DNA from: Hyphococcus sp. | Lineage (GTDB): Bacteria; Pseudomonadota; Alphaproteobacteria; Caulobacterales; Parvularculaceae | Assembly (NCBI GenBank): GCA_028281665.1 | Contig: JANQJK010000023.1 | Location: 62,001-126,000, forward strand | Reading direction: 5' to 3' | DNA length: 64,000 nt | Shown: in pieces, positions 29,268-37,705 of the stretch | How the letters are laid out: each line of letters opens with the position of its first letter | How positions within the stretch are numbered: position 1 is the first letter of the stretch | Program-made: the position numbers and the translations under genes | The notes under the pieces: model-generated | What the model saw: the letters and a program-made list of their open reading frames with translations, nothing else | Told to the model about the DNA's origin: nothing | Database searches by the model: none

Positions 29268-29293
29268 CGCCGCCCTACGGGCGGCGGCTTTTT
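29268..29293 (+). terminator. Rho-independent terminator candidate downstream of the large NTPase gene
   Basis: CGCCGCCC-TAC-GGGCGGCG stem followed by GCTTTTT. Confidence 0.65.
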
Positions 29294-29309
29294 GGGTGTT
29301 TTTTCCCTT

Positions 29310-29466
29310 CGGGCGGGGGCGGGAGCGGACGGTGAGCCGCCAGCGGTCGGCGCGCAACGCCTTTGGCTCCAAGTCCATCTAAATTTTCTTTCTTCTCCTA
29401 CCAAAAACATTGCCCGCCGCCCTGCAAGCTGGCGGCTCTTGTGTCCGCTCTCACCGCCCCCGCCCG
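29310..29466. repeat. Large imperfect inverted repeat / cruciform in ardA leader
   Basis: Outer arms 29310-29330 and 29443-29466 (3-nt bulge); inner perfect 11-bp arms GAGCCGCCAGC 29334-29344 and GCTGGCGGCTC 29428-29438. Confidence 0.7.
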
Positions 29467-29503
29467 TGCGGGAAAAAACGGCGAAGGCGAGGAGGAGCGA
29501 GCC

Positions 29504-30151
29504 ATGACGATCAGTACACAAACAACCAGCGACAGCGCCGGCGGAGAGGTCGGAGGCGCGCGCGGCGAGGGCGCGAACGCAGGCGCAGACGCAACCCTAA
29601 GCGCAGGCGCGCACGCCAGCGCAAGCGACGACATGAGAGACGGGCCGCGCGTCTACGCGGCCTGCCTTGCCGCTTATAATAACGGCATACTGCATGGGTG
29701 CTGGATCGACGCGGCGCAAGAACCCGAAGACATTTGGCGGGAAATTTCCGCGATGCTTAGCGCTTCGCCGATCCCAAACGCGGAGGAGCACGCCTTTCAT
29801 GATTTCGAAGGCTTTGGCAAAGCGGACATTCCCGAATATGCAGGCGTTGACACAATCGCACGGCTGGCGGCCTTCATCGTTGAGCGCGGCGAGGATTTGG
29901 GCGGCGGCGTCCTTGAACATTTTGGCGGCGACATCGACGACGCCGAAGCGGCGTTCGAGGACTATGCGGGCGAATGGAAAAGCCTCGCCGAATTCGCGCA
30001 GGACGTCACCGAAGATAGCGGCGTTGAGATTCCCAAGCCCCTCGAATACTACATCGACTGGCAGGCCATGGGCCGCGACATGGAAATGTCAGGCGATATC
30101 TTCACGGTAGAGACGGGATTTGAAGAAATTTACGTCTTCTGGTCACGCTAA
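29504..30151 (+). CDS. ardA: antirestriction protein ArdA
   Basis: RVYAACLAAYNNGILHGCWIDA...EEHAFHDFEGFG...YAGEWKSLAEFAQDVTE...YYIDWQAMGRDMEMSGDIFTVE. Confidence 0.95.
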   Translation: MTISTQTTSDSAGGEVGGARGEGANAGADATLSAGAHASASDDMRDGPRVYAACLAAYNNGILHGCWIDAAQEPEDIWREISAMLSASPIPNAEEHAFHDFEGFGKADIPEYAGVDTIARLAAFIVERGEDLGGGVLEHFGGDIDDAEAAFEDYAGEWKSLAEFAQDVTEDSGVEIPKPLEYYIDWQAMGRDMEMSGDIFTVETGFEEIYVFWSR

Positions 30152-30178
30152 GGAATAAGACGACGCTGAAGCGGCGCC

Positions 30179-30592
30179 TCAGCGTTTGTCTTTCACGGCG
30201 CGCGCCGCCGCGCGCAAATCCTCAGCGAGTTTATCAAGCGTGCTAGCGAAACGCTCTAGCTCGTCGCTCGTTTCGTTGTCGGGAACTGATCGGGCGAGGG
30301 CGATGTGGTCCGCGATCAGATTATCGAGCGTCGCTGACGGCAGCGCGCCCGACCGATGCATATCCATCAACTCAGCATCGTCAATAATGTCAGTCTCGAA
30401 ACTGATATACCCGGCGGACGTGATATCGAATTTAGGCTTAAGCGCCGACATAATCGCCGCCGTCGCGGCGCCCGCAGGCAAACGCAGCGATGCGATGACG
30501 GCGCCGCCGGCGTCTTTGACGCCCATCACAATCATGTCGGCGTCTGACGCGTCAGCGTCATAGCGCGCGAAGACTTCTAATTCCGCTGTCAT
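30179..30592 (-). CDS. hypothetical protein (137 aa)
   Basis: Open frame with plausible composition, no recognised motif. Confidence 0.5.
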   Translation of the reverse strand: MTAELEVFARYDADASDADMIVMGVKDAGGAVIASLRLPAGAATAAIMSALKPKFDITSAGYISFETDIIDDAELMDMHRSGALPSATLDNLIADHIALARSVPDNETSDELERFASTLDKLAEDLRAAARAVKDKR

Positions 30593-30706
30593 ATTAAATG
30601 TGGACCGCCTTCGTTCGCGCCCACCGGAATAGGGCTGTCCGTTAAAAGATATGCCATAGCCTAGCGCCGTCCCGACCCGGCGCCAAACGTCCCGCGCATG
30701 AAAAAT

Positions 30707-30722
30707 ACCTAATATACTAGGT
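30707..30722. promoter_or_regulatory. inverted repeat ACCTA-ATATAC-TAGGT upstream of Xre regulator (operator candidate)
   Basis: 5-bp arms around a TATA-rich centre, 35 bp before ATG 30758. Confidence 0.4.
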
Positions 30723-30757
30723 GGCGCGCTATCGCGGACGCGGGCTCATGTCCCGCC

Positions 30758-30976
30758 ATGCGCCTCAGAGAAAGAATCGCCGACAATCTCAAACGCCTCA
30801 GATTGGCGCGCGGAATCAGTCAGGAAGATCTTGCCGACCTCGCCGGGATCAACCGCAATTATGTGGGCATGATCGAACGCTGCGAGAGCGCGGCGAGCGC
30901 CGACATGCTGGAAAAACTCGCCGACGCCCTTGAGATCGACGGCGAGGAATTTCTGCGTCGACGCGGCGCAGCGTAG
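30758..30976 (+). CDS. small Xre-family HTH regulator
   Basis: IADNLKRLRLARGISQEDLADLAGINRNYVGMIERCESAASADMLEKLADALEI. Confidence 0.93.
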   Translation: MRLRERIADNLKRLRLARGISQEDLADLAGINRNYVGMIERCESAASADMLEKLADALEIDGEEFLRRRGAA

Positions 30977-31534
30977 AGCCGAAGATTGCGGCTGCAAGCG
31001 ATGCGCGAGGTTGCAGCGAAACGCACGACTTGCCGCTCGCTGCGTTGCAATATTCGGCGTGCGGCGTTCGCCTGCCGGCGAAAGCGACGCGATGTCGACG
31101 GGCGGGCGCTCGCTTTCTTTCACCGGATTCGTGATGGGATCATCGTCTTAAACGCCGGGCGGACAGCGCACCCTCATAACCGTTTTCCGGTGTGCGCCCC
31201 CTTATCAAGTCTTGAACGCGGGTCTTCCGTCTGCGGTTTTTTCGGAAAGGCCGACCCCTCGGCGTGGCTTTCTTGGACCTATGGCGAACGCCGCGCCGAT
31301 GAAACCGGCGGCGCCGGCATTTTTTCCCCGATGGGCGGGCGCGCCGCCCATCTTCCTCGCGCATGGGCGCTGAAAAGCGCCCCAAAAAATACCGTCCCGC
31401 CGGTCCTCCGCTAACGCTTCGGCCCCTCATTTTCCCATGCGTTTATCGCTTGGGGTTCATCGGCGCGGCGCGCGCCATCGCCGGTCCGACGCTCGCGAGG
31501 GGATCGACTCCTCGCAAAAACTGGAGACGGAAAG

Positions 31535-31861
31535 ATGGTTCAAGCCCTAGGATATGTGACGAAACAGGAAAACGGTTACGAAGGCACGCTCTCAATGCTG
31601 ACGCTCAAGACCCGGATCAGGATCGTTCCGAATACGGCGAAAGAAAACGAGCGCCAGCCGGACTACCGCGTCTATGCGGGCGACGGCGAAATCGGCGGCG
31701 CCTGGAAGCGGATCGGCAAGGCGAGCGGCAAGCCTTACGTGTCGCTGACGCTTGCGCACCCGGCCTTCCCGGACGGGCGGAAAATCTACGCCAATCTCGG
31801 CCGCGCCGCCGGTCAGGACGATGAAAGCGTCCTCGCGATCTTGTGGTCGCCGGCGACTTAA
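31535..31861 (+). CDS. DUF736-family protein (ICE-associated)
   Basis: GYVTKQENGYEGTLSMLTLKTRIRIVPN...DYRVYAGDGEIGGAWKRIG. Confidence 0.85.
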   Translation: MVQALGYVTKQENGYEGTLSMLTLKTRIRIVPNTAKENERQPDYRVYAGDGEIGGAWKRIGKASGKPYVSLTLAHPAFPDGRKIYANLGRAAGQDDESVLAILWSPAT

Positions 31862-32063
31862 ACCTTGCAGTCGATGCGCTCGCCGCCATCGCGGCGGGCG
31901 CGTTTTTACTTGCCGGGCGCCGTCTTGTACGGTGCCAAATTCAACCCATTTTAACGATTGCGCCCGAAAATTCGGGACGCGGCGGCGCCATTGGTAAACA
32001 ACGGCGCCGCCACTTTAGTCCGCGTCGCCAAGGCTTGCTGTTGTTGTTCGAGGGAGCCGATCC

Positions 32064-32894
32064 ATGCGGAGAAACACGCGGCGGGTGACGCATCCCGCTG
32101 ACATGCATGTTCCCTTGCGCCTGCCCAATCCGGGCTGGGCGTGGGAATGTTTGCGCCGAAATCCGGACTACGCCCGCGACTTTCGATGTAACTTGCCGGG
32201 ACGGCCGCGCGCCATGACGCTCACATCATCGGCTGCCTTGTTGCGCCAGCGCCGCCGCTTTCTCGATGCGGAAAAATGGGGCCTCCTGACCTTCGCCGAC
32301 CCGGCGGTCCCTGCGCCGCAGGCCGATGTTTTTTGGACGCGCGAGGCGCTACCGGGCGGCATCGACGTCGCCTTAAGCCGCGTATCGGGCGCCGATGCGC
32401 AAACTGACATAGACGGCGATATTATTCTCTTACATAAGATTGATTGCCGGCGGACGATTTTGGAAACGGCGAACGGCGCGCAGCATATTTTGCTCGACGG
32501 CACGCGCTTTTGGGTGCAACTAAACGCGGCGCAATCGACCATGATTGGCGACCGCGGCGCCGTGGCGATTCACATTGACGGTGCGCGCCACGCCAATAAA
32601 AAGCTGAAATCCGGCGCGCAATTATTAGAGCTTTATCGGCGCACGGACGGGCGGCTCAGCGCCATCACGGCGCGTCGCAACGCTAAGAAGATCCATAAAG
32701 CGTTGATCGCTTATGACATCAAAGCCGCCGGCGGCAGTTATAAGGACATTGCGATCGCGCTGGTCGGCGAGGCGCGCGTCAAGGAAGACTGGATCGGCGG
32801 CAGACGCCATCTCAAGGACCGCGCAAAACGCGCGTTCGAGCCGGCGCAGGAACTGATTGACGGCGGATATCGTCGTTTGCTAGTCAACGAGTAA
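32064..32894 (+). CDS. DUF6499/DUF2285-type ICE protein
   Basis: N-terminal PNPGWAWECLRRNPDYARDFR and C-terminal YDIKAAGGSYKDIAIALVGEARVKEDWIGGRRHLKDRAKRAFEPAQELIDGGYRRLL. Confidence 0.8.
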   Translation: MRRNTRRVTHPADMHVPLRLPNPGWAWECLRRNPDYARDFRCNLPGRPRAMTLTSSAALLRQRRRFLDAEKWGLLTFADPAVPAPQADVFWTREALPGGIDVALSRVSGADAQTDIDGDIILLHKIDCRRTILETANGAQHILLDGTRFWVQLNAAQSTMIGDRGAVAIHIDGARHANKKLKSGAQLLELYRRTDGRLSAITARRNAKKIHKALIAYDIKAAGGSYKDIAIALVGEARVKEDWIGGRRHLKDRAKRAFEPAQELIDGGYRRLLVNE

Positions 32895-32908
32895 TACTGT
32901 TGTGCATG

Positions 32909-32922
32909 ACACTAAATAGTGT
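32909..32922. promoter_or_regulatory. inverted repeat ACACTA-AA-TAGTGT upstream of AlpA-like gene
   Basis: Perfect 6-bp arms in a 150-bp intergenic gap. Confidence 0.35.
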
Positions 32923-33048
32923 AAAATCAGTGATGGTGTCGGTTTCGGATTTTTCATAACGATACTCCCACAATACTGAATCCTCATACAAACTGGTCCT
33001 GATCCTTCACGGGGAAGGGTCGGGGTACACTGAGTTTGTGGGGTTATC

Positions 33049-33276
33049 ATGAGTGAGACGACGACGAGTCCCTATTTGACGACGGAAGAAGCCGCTCAGT
33101 TTTTGCGGCTCGGAAAACGCACCCTCGACAATATGCGCTGGCGCGGCGAAGGCCCGAAATACCGTAAGCATGGCGGGCGCATTCGCTATCATATCGACCG
33201 CTTAAAAGAATGGTCGGAAAGACGCGAAAACGATCCGCCGAAAAAGCGTCCCGACAACGATGATGACGGGAATTGA
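33049..33276 (+). CDS. AlpA/excisionase-like HTH protein
   Basis: YLTTEEAAQFLRLGKRTLDNMRWRGEGPKYRKHGGRIRYHIDRLKEW. Confidence 0.9.
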   Translation: MSETTTSPYLTTEEAAQFLRLGKRTLDNMRWRGEGPKYRKHGGRIRYHIDRLKEWSERRENDPPKKRPDNDDDGN

Positions 33277-33727
33277 AGTCGTCTACATTGAGGCGCGCGT
33301 CAACTGCTGGCTCAAGTTCGGCGAGATTTCCGATCGCGTCGTAGTCGACAGATGCCGCATGTTGGCGTTCATCGAAGCGGGCGAGATGTTCGCCTATGTG
33401 CGGTGGTTCGCCAATGAATACGGCACGCAGCATTGGAGCGCCTACGTTCTGAAAGCGCGTAGCGCCGGCGCGCGCGCAGCGCGTATTCCGGGGGTTCATC
33501 CGGGCGGCGAACTTTTGTGTGTTTTTAAGGGTGCGGCGCTCGTCAAACGGTTCTTGGCCTTGGCGGATGGGCTGGAAGGGCGGGGGATCAGGTTGCCCAA
33601 GCTTTCGGAAGACTACTGGCGGCAATGCCATTTGCGGCTTCCGCTTCGCATGAAGCCGAATCCGGTTTCAGCGCAAGACGTAAGCGTCGCCGCGGTGCGA
33701 TGCAAAGCGCGCGTCTCAAATGCGTAG
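33260..33727 (+). CDS. DUF2840-family protein
   Basis: VNCWLKFGEISDRVVVDRCRMLAFIEAGEMFAYVRWFANEYGTQHW...IPGVHPGGELLCVFKG, position before traF. Confidence 0.75.
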   Translation: MMTGIEVVYIEARVNCWLKFGEISDRVVVDRCRMLAFIEAGEMFAYVRWFANEYGTQHWSAYVLKARSAGARAARIPGVHPGGELLCVFKGAALVKRFLALADGLEGRGIRLPKLSEDYWRQCHLRLPLRMKPNPVSAQDVSVAAVRCKARVSNA

Positions 33728-34232
33728 CGCTTTTTATATTGGCTCCTGCGTCGCAGGGGTCGGCGCAATCGGCGTCGCGGCGACCATGAGTTTTACGTCG
33801 GTAATTATTTACAATCCGAGCGCCAGCGCGCCTGTCGGTTTTTATGCGATCAAGAAGAAACACCCTATCCGCAAAGGCGCGCTGGTGGCGGCCTATCCGC
33901 CGCAATGGGCGCGAAGTTTAGCGGCGGAGCGGGGCTATTTGCCGGCTGATTTGCCCGTGTTGAAAAGCGTTTGGGGCGAGCCCGGCGACAAGGTTTGCGC
34001 CTCGAAAACATATATTTCCGTAGATGGCAATCCGGATATCCCGGTCCGCGAAACCGATCGTATTGGGCGCGTTATGCCCCGTTGGAAGGAGTGCCGGACG
34101 CTGCAAGCGGGCGAGTACTTTCTCATCTCTATCGATGTGCAGACCTCCTTCGACAGCCGGTATTTCGGGCCGGTGCCAGAAGAGAACATCATCGGCAATG
34201 CGCGCCTGATGTGGCGTACAATGCGTGATTAA
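33720..34232 (+). CDS. traF: S26-family conjugal transfer peptidase TraF
   Basis: YNPSASAPVGFYAIKKKHPIRKGALVAAYPP and LKSVWGEPGDKVCA serine/lysine signal-peptidase motifs. Confidence 0.9.
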   Translation: MRSAFYIGSCVAGVGAIGVAATMSFTSVIIYNPSASAPVGFYAIKKKHPIRKGALVAAYPPQWARSLAAERGYLPADLPVLKSVWGEPGDKVCASKTYISVDGNPDIPVRETDRIGRVMPRWKECRTLQAGEYFLISIDVQTSFDSRYFGPVPEENIIGNARLMWRTMRD

Positions 34233-34300
34233 TTCAGTATCATGAGGAAATCGTATGAATGGGAGAAGTCGGCGTGAGTGAGGGCAAGATAAAAGAGGGC

Positions 34301-34322
34301 GGCGCTAAGCGAGGTTAGCGCC
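34301..34322. repeat. perfect hairpin GGCGCTAA-GCGAGG-TTAGCGCC upstream of relaxase (oriT or terminator candidate)
   Basis: 8-bp perfect arms, 6-nt loop, in the traF-relaxase gap. Confidence 0.55.
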
Positions 34323-34417
34323 ATGTCTGCACATCTTTTTCGCCGCGCTGCGGTTTTTGATCGTAGCGCTGTGGTTTGCGCTTAAGTAGTTGGCATCATG
34401 AGGAATTTGATAGCGCT

Positions 34418-36337
34418 ATGACGGGCGCAGGCGAAAATGACTTCAAGCCAAAGCTCGGGCGTATCCGCGCCCGCGGCGGCAAGCGTTCAAAGGCGTATCT
34501 GAACCGCATCGTCGCGGCCATGAAACGCGCGGGGCCTGGCCCGTCGCGAGGCGCCGGGCGCTATCGACGCAGTATGCCAGGGCGGACGTTCGCGCGGCGC
34601 GTCATCGTCAAGGCGCGAATAATCAAGATGGCGGGCGTCGGCGTCGCCGCGCAGCGCCTGCATCTCAGATACATTCAGCGCGACGCTGTAGGGCCGGACG
34701 GTGAGAAGGGAAAACTGTTCGATCAAACGAGCGAACTAGTGGGCGGCAAGGCGTTTCTGAAACGAGGCGCCGCAGACCGTCATCAATTTCGCTTGATCGT
34801 GTCGCCGGAAGACGGCGTTGAGATGCGCGATCTCAAGGCTTTCACGCGTGATCTGATGACGGCGATGGAAAAGGATCTCGACACGCGCCTCGATTGGGTC
34901 GCAGCGGCACACTACGACACAGGCCGCCCCCATGTGCATATCGTCATCGGCGGCAAGCGTGATGACAGCCGCGATTTGGTCATCCCCCGGAAATATATCT
35001 CCAACGGGATGCGCGAACGGGCGTCAGAACTCGTTTCCATCGAGTTAGGACCGCAGACGGAAATGGAAGTGCGATTGAAGCTCGCGGCGGAGGCGGGCGC
35101 TGAACGGTTGACGCGCCTTGACCGCCAGCTCGCCGATATGGGCGTCGACGACGAACTCGATCTGACGCCGGATCATCGAGGACAAGCCTGGCGGCGGCGT
35201 CTGCATCTGGCGCGGCTTAAAAAACTGGAGCGCTTGGGGCTTGCCGAGAAAACCGGCGCCATGCGTTGGCGACTAGCGCCGCAATGGCAAGCGACCTTGA
35301 AACGCATGGGCGAGCGCGGTGATATCATCAAGACGTTAAACGCCAAGCTTGCAGAACGCGGCGTCTCAGCGCCCGTCGGCGCCGACGCGATTTACGACCC
35401 GGCCGATCCGCGTTCAAAACCGTTCGAAGGCCGCGTTCTGGCTGCCGGCGTCGCCGGCGAAAACCACGATCGCGTCTACGGGGTCATCGAGCGCGTCGAC
35501 GGCCGGGTTTTTCATGTCGATCTTGGAAGCGCTGGCGTCGCGCCGGAAGTCGCGCGGGGCGCCATCGCGCGTGTCGCGCCAATGGACGTGAAACCGAAAC
35601 CGTCCGACCGCACGATTGCGAAGATCGCCGCCAGTAATAGCTGTCGGTATTCGGCGGCGCTCCATCTCGATCATGACACGCGCGCTCGGCCGGAGTTTAT
35701 TGCTGCGCATGTGCGGCGGCTTGAAGCTTTGTGCCGCGCCGGCCATGCGGAGCGTTTGTCCGATGGAAGCTGGTCTGTTCCGGACGACTATCTTGTCCGC
35801 GCCGAAAATTATGAGCGCCAACGCGCAAGGTCGGCGCCCGTGAACATGCAAATCCTGTCGCGCCTTTCGCTCAGCGCACAGGAGCGCGCTATCGGCGTGA
35901 CCTGGCTTGACCGCCAATTGATGAGCGACGGCGAAAGGCAGAAGACCTTCGGCGCTGCATTTCGAGATAGTCTCGCTGCGCGGCGTCTCTTTCTCATCGA
36001 ACAGGGGATGATGCGTGCAGACGACAAGACGCTCGATCCATCGGCGCTCAAAGACCTCGAACGCCGCGATCTCGCGGATGCCGGCGAAGCGCTCTCGAAA
36101 TCGCTCGGCAAACCTTACAAGCCGGCGACAAGCGACGGCAAAATCGAAGGCACATATCGCGCGCCCATCGACCGCCCGAGCGGGCGGTTCGCCGTCATCG
36201 AACGGACGAAAGATTTCACGCTGGTTCCTTGGCGAGACGTCCTTGAACGCAATCGCGGCAAGACCGTCGCCGGCATGGTCCGCGGACGCTCGATGTCCTG
36301 GACGCTGACGCGATCGAAAGGGCTCGTCAGAGACTAG
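34418..36337 (+). CDS. relaxase (VirD2/DUF3363-type)
   Basis: HQFRLIVSPEDGVEMRDLKAFTRDLMTAMEKDLDTRLDWVAAAHYDTGRPHVHIVIGG relaxase HxH motif region; long DUF3363-like C-terminus. Confidence 0.92.
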   Translation: MTGAGENDFKPKLGRIRARGGKRSKAYLNRIVAAMKRAGPGPSRGAGRYRRSMPGRTFARRVIVKARIIKMAGVGVAAQRLHLRYIQRDAVGPDGEKGKLFDQTSELVGGKAFLKRGAADRHQFRLIVSPEDGVEMRDLKAFTRDLMTAMEKDLDTRLDWVAAAHYDTGRPHVHIVIGGKRDDSRDLVIPRKYISNGMRERASELVSIELGPQTEMEVRLKLAAEAGAERLTRLDRQLADMGVDDELDLTPDHRGQAWRRRLHLARLKKLERLGLAEKTGAMRWRLAPQWQATLKRMGERGDIIKTLNAKLAERGVSAPVGADAIYDPADPRSKPFEGRVLAAGVAGENHDRVYGVIERVDGRVFHVDLGSAGVAPEVARGAIARVAPMDVKPKPSDRTIAKIAASNSCRYSAALHLDHDTRARPEFIAAHVRRLEALCRAGHAERLSDGSWSVPDDYLVRAENYERQRARSAPVNMQILSRLSLSAQERAIGVTWLDRQLMSDGERQKTFGAAFRDSLAARRLFLIEQGMMRADDKTLDPSALKDLERRDLADAGEALSKSLGKPYKPATSDGKIEGTYRAPIDRPSGRFAVIERTKDFTLVPWRDVLERNRGKTVAGMVRGRSMSWTLTRSKGLVRD

Positions 36338-36780
36338 CCCGCATTTATGGCTGCTCCCGCGTCGGCAGTGGAAGCGCATTCGTTGAGGAAGTGTTCCCAC
36401 CCCATCACAATCGCGCCCGCCTGCTGCAAGCGAGGCAGGGCCAAGGCGTCCGCCTTCCCGACATCGCTGCAGACGACAAATGTGTTGTAGCCGACTTCGA
36501 GAGCCATATAGCTCAGCGAGACAACGAAGGGTGAGGCGTCAGCGCACAGAAGGACGAACTGCCGCCGCTCCCGAGCGTCAATCAGGGCCGCAAGATCGGG
36601 GTTCGTCCAGGGGCCGGCCGCAGACTCTTCGAATTGTGCCATGTCGACGCCCGCTTGTTCCAACAAGGAAGGCAAACCTTGAAGAGGATCAGATGACTCG
36701 GCGCCGCTTTCCGCTCTTGGCGCAACGCGAACGACGGTCGCGTCGGCGAGCGTTACAATATTGCGCGGCGGCGTGGTCAT
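36334..36780 (-). CDS. short, divergent isochorismatase-fold protein (paralogous to 21069-21623)
   Basis: FEESAAGPWTNPDLAALIDARERRQFVLLCADASPFVVSLSYMALEVGYNTFVVCSDVGKADALALPRLQQAGAIVMGWEHFL aligns to the C-terminal half of the 21069 protein. Confidence 0.65.
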   Translation of the reverse strand: MTTPPRNIVTLADATVVRVAPRAESGAESSDPLQGLPSLLEQAGVDMAQFEESAAGPWTNPDLAALIDARERRQFVLLCADASPFVVSLSYMALEVGYNTFVVCSDVGKADALALPRLQQAGAIVMGWEHFLNECASTADAGAAINAG

Positions 36781-37165
36781 GACGGTGTTCAGCGCCCCTA
36801 TTGTTTCAAATCCGTCAGCGTTGACGCCGTTCTTGATTGCAACCTTAAAGCGCGTATGCCCGCAAGGGAAAGGCGACGCAGCCGAAGCCGCGTCGCGAAG
36901 TTTCTCAGAGGGCGCGAAGCCGGAGGGATTTCCGGCTTACAATGATAAGGACGTGTGGAACGGAAAAAGCCCCCGAAAAAACCGCCGCGTTTTCTTTTGC
37001 AACGAATGATCGCCGCATAACATGGGCTCCTGATAGGCCCGCCAATTGCAGCGATTTGCCAAAAGGAGCGTTCCGTTTCAAAATAGCGAGCGCGGTGCGC
37101 AGGGGGAACAAGGGGAAATCGCCGCGATGTGAAAGGCGCGGGGGCGGCAGATAACCAATAAACTG

Positions 37166-37705
37166 ATGACCAAAAGTTCGGACATTAAGGCGAGAGAGAC
37201 CGCGGCAAACGCACAGCTGCAAGACTTTGCGCGTCAATATGGGACGGCGCTCAAACTCTTTTTCCGCCGGCGCGGCGCCGCGCCGGATCTCTGCGACGAC
37301 CTCGTTCAGGACGTGTTCGCGCGGCTCGCCGCCCGCGCCGGCGGCGAAGAAATCGAGAAATCGGAAGCCTATTTGATGGTGACCGCTTCCAATGTCTGGA
37401 AGGATTTTCTTCGGAAAAAACAAACCCATAGCGAGGACGCCCATTGCGCCTATGAAGATTCCGCCCATTCGCCGGAAGGTTTTTCGCCCGAGCGCGTCTT
37501 TCTCGGTAAGGAAGCCGTGCAGCGGCTGGTCAGCGTCTTGGAGGCGTTGCCGGCGCGGACGCGGAATATTTATCTTCTGTGCCGAGCGCATGGATTTAAG
37601 CGCGCGGAAGTCGCCGACCGGTTGGGCGTTTCGCTCACCACGGTCGACCGGCATCTGATGACGGCGGCCGAGAAAATCGGCGCGGAACTTGGCGATCTTA
37701 AATGA
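37166..37705 (+). CDS. ECF sigma factor, FecI-type
   Basis: CDDLVQDVFARLAARAGG...EAYLMVTASNVWKDFLRKK; region 4 FKRAEVADRLGVSLTTVDRHLMTAAEKIG. Confidence 0.92.
   Translation: MTKSSDIKARETAANAQLQDFARQYGTALKLFFRRRGAAPDLCDDLVQDVFARLAARAGGEEIEKSEAYLMVTASNVWKDFLRKKQTHSEDAHCAYEDSAHSPEGFSPERVFLGKEAVQRLVSVLEALPARTRNIYLLCRAHGFKRAEVADRLGVSLTTVDRHLMTAAEKIGAELGDLK

Noticed and set aside
35414-36400. 328-aa minus-strand ORF
   Set aside because: Antisense to the relaxase C-terminal region; composition typical of a shadow frame.
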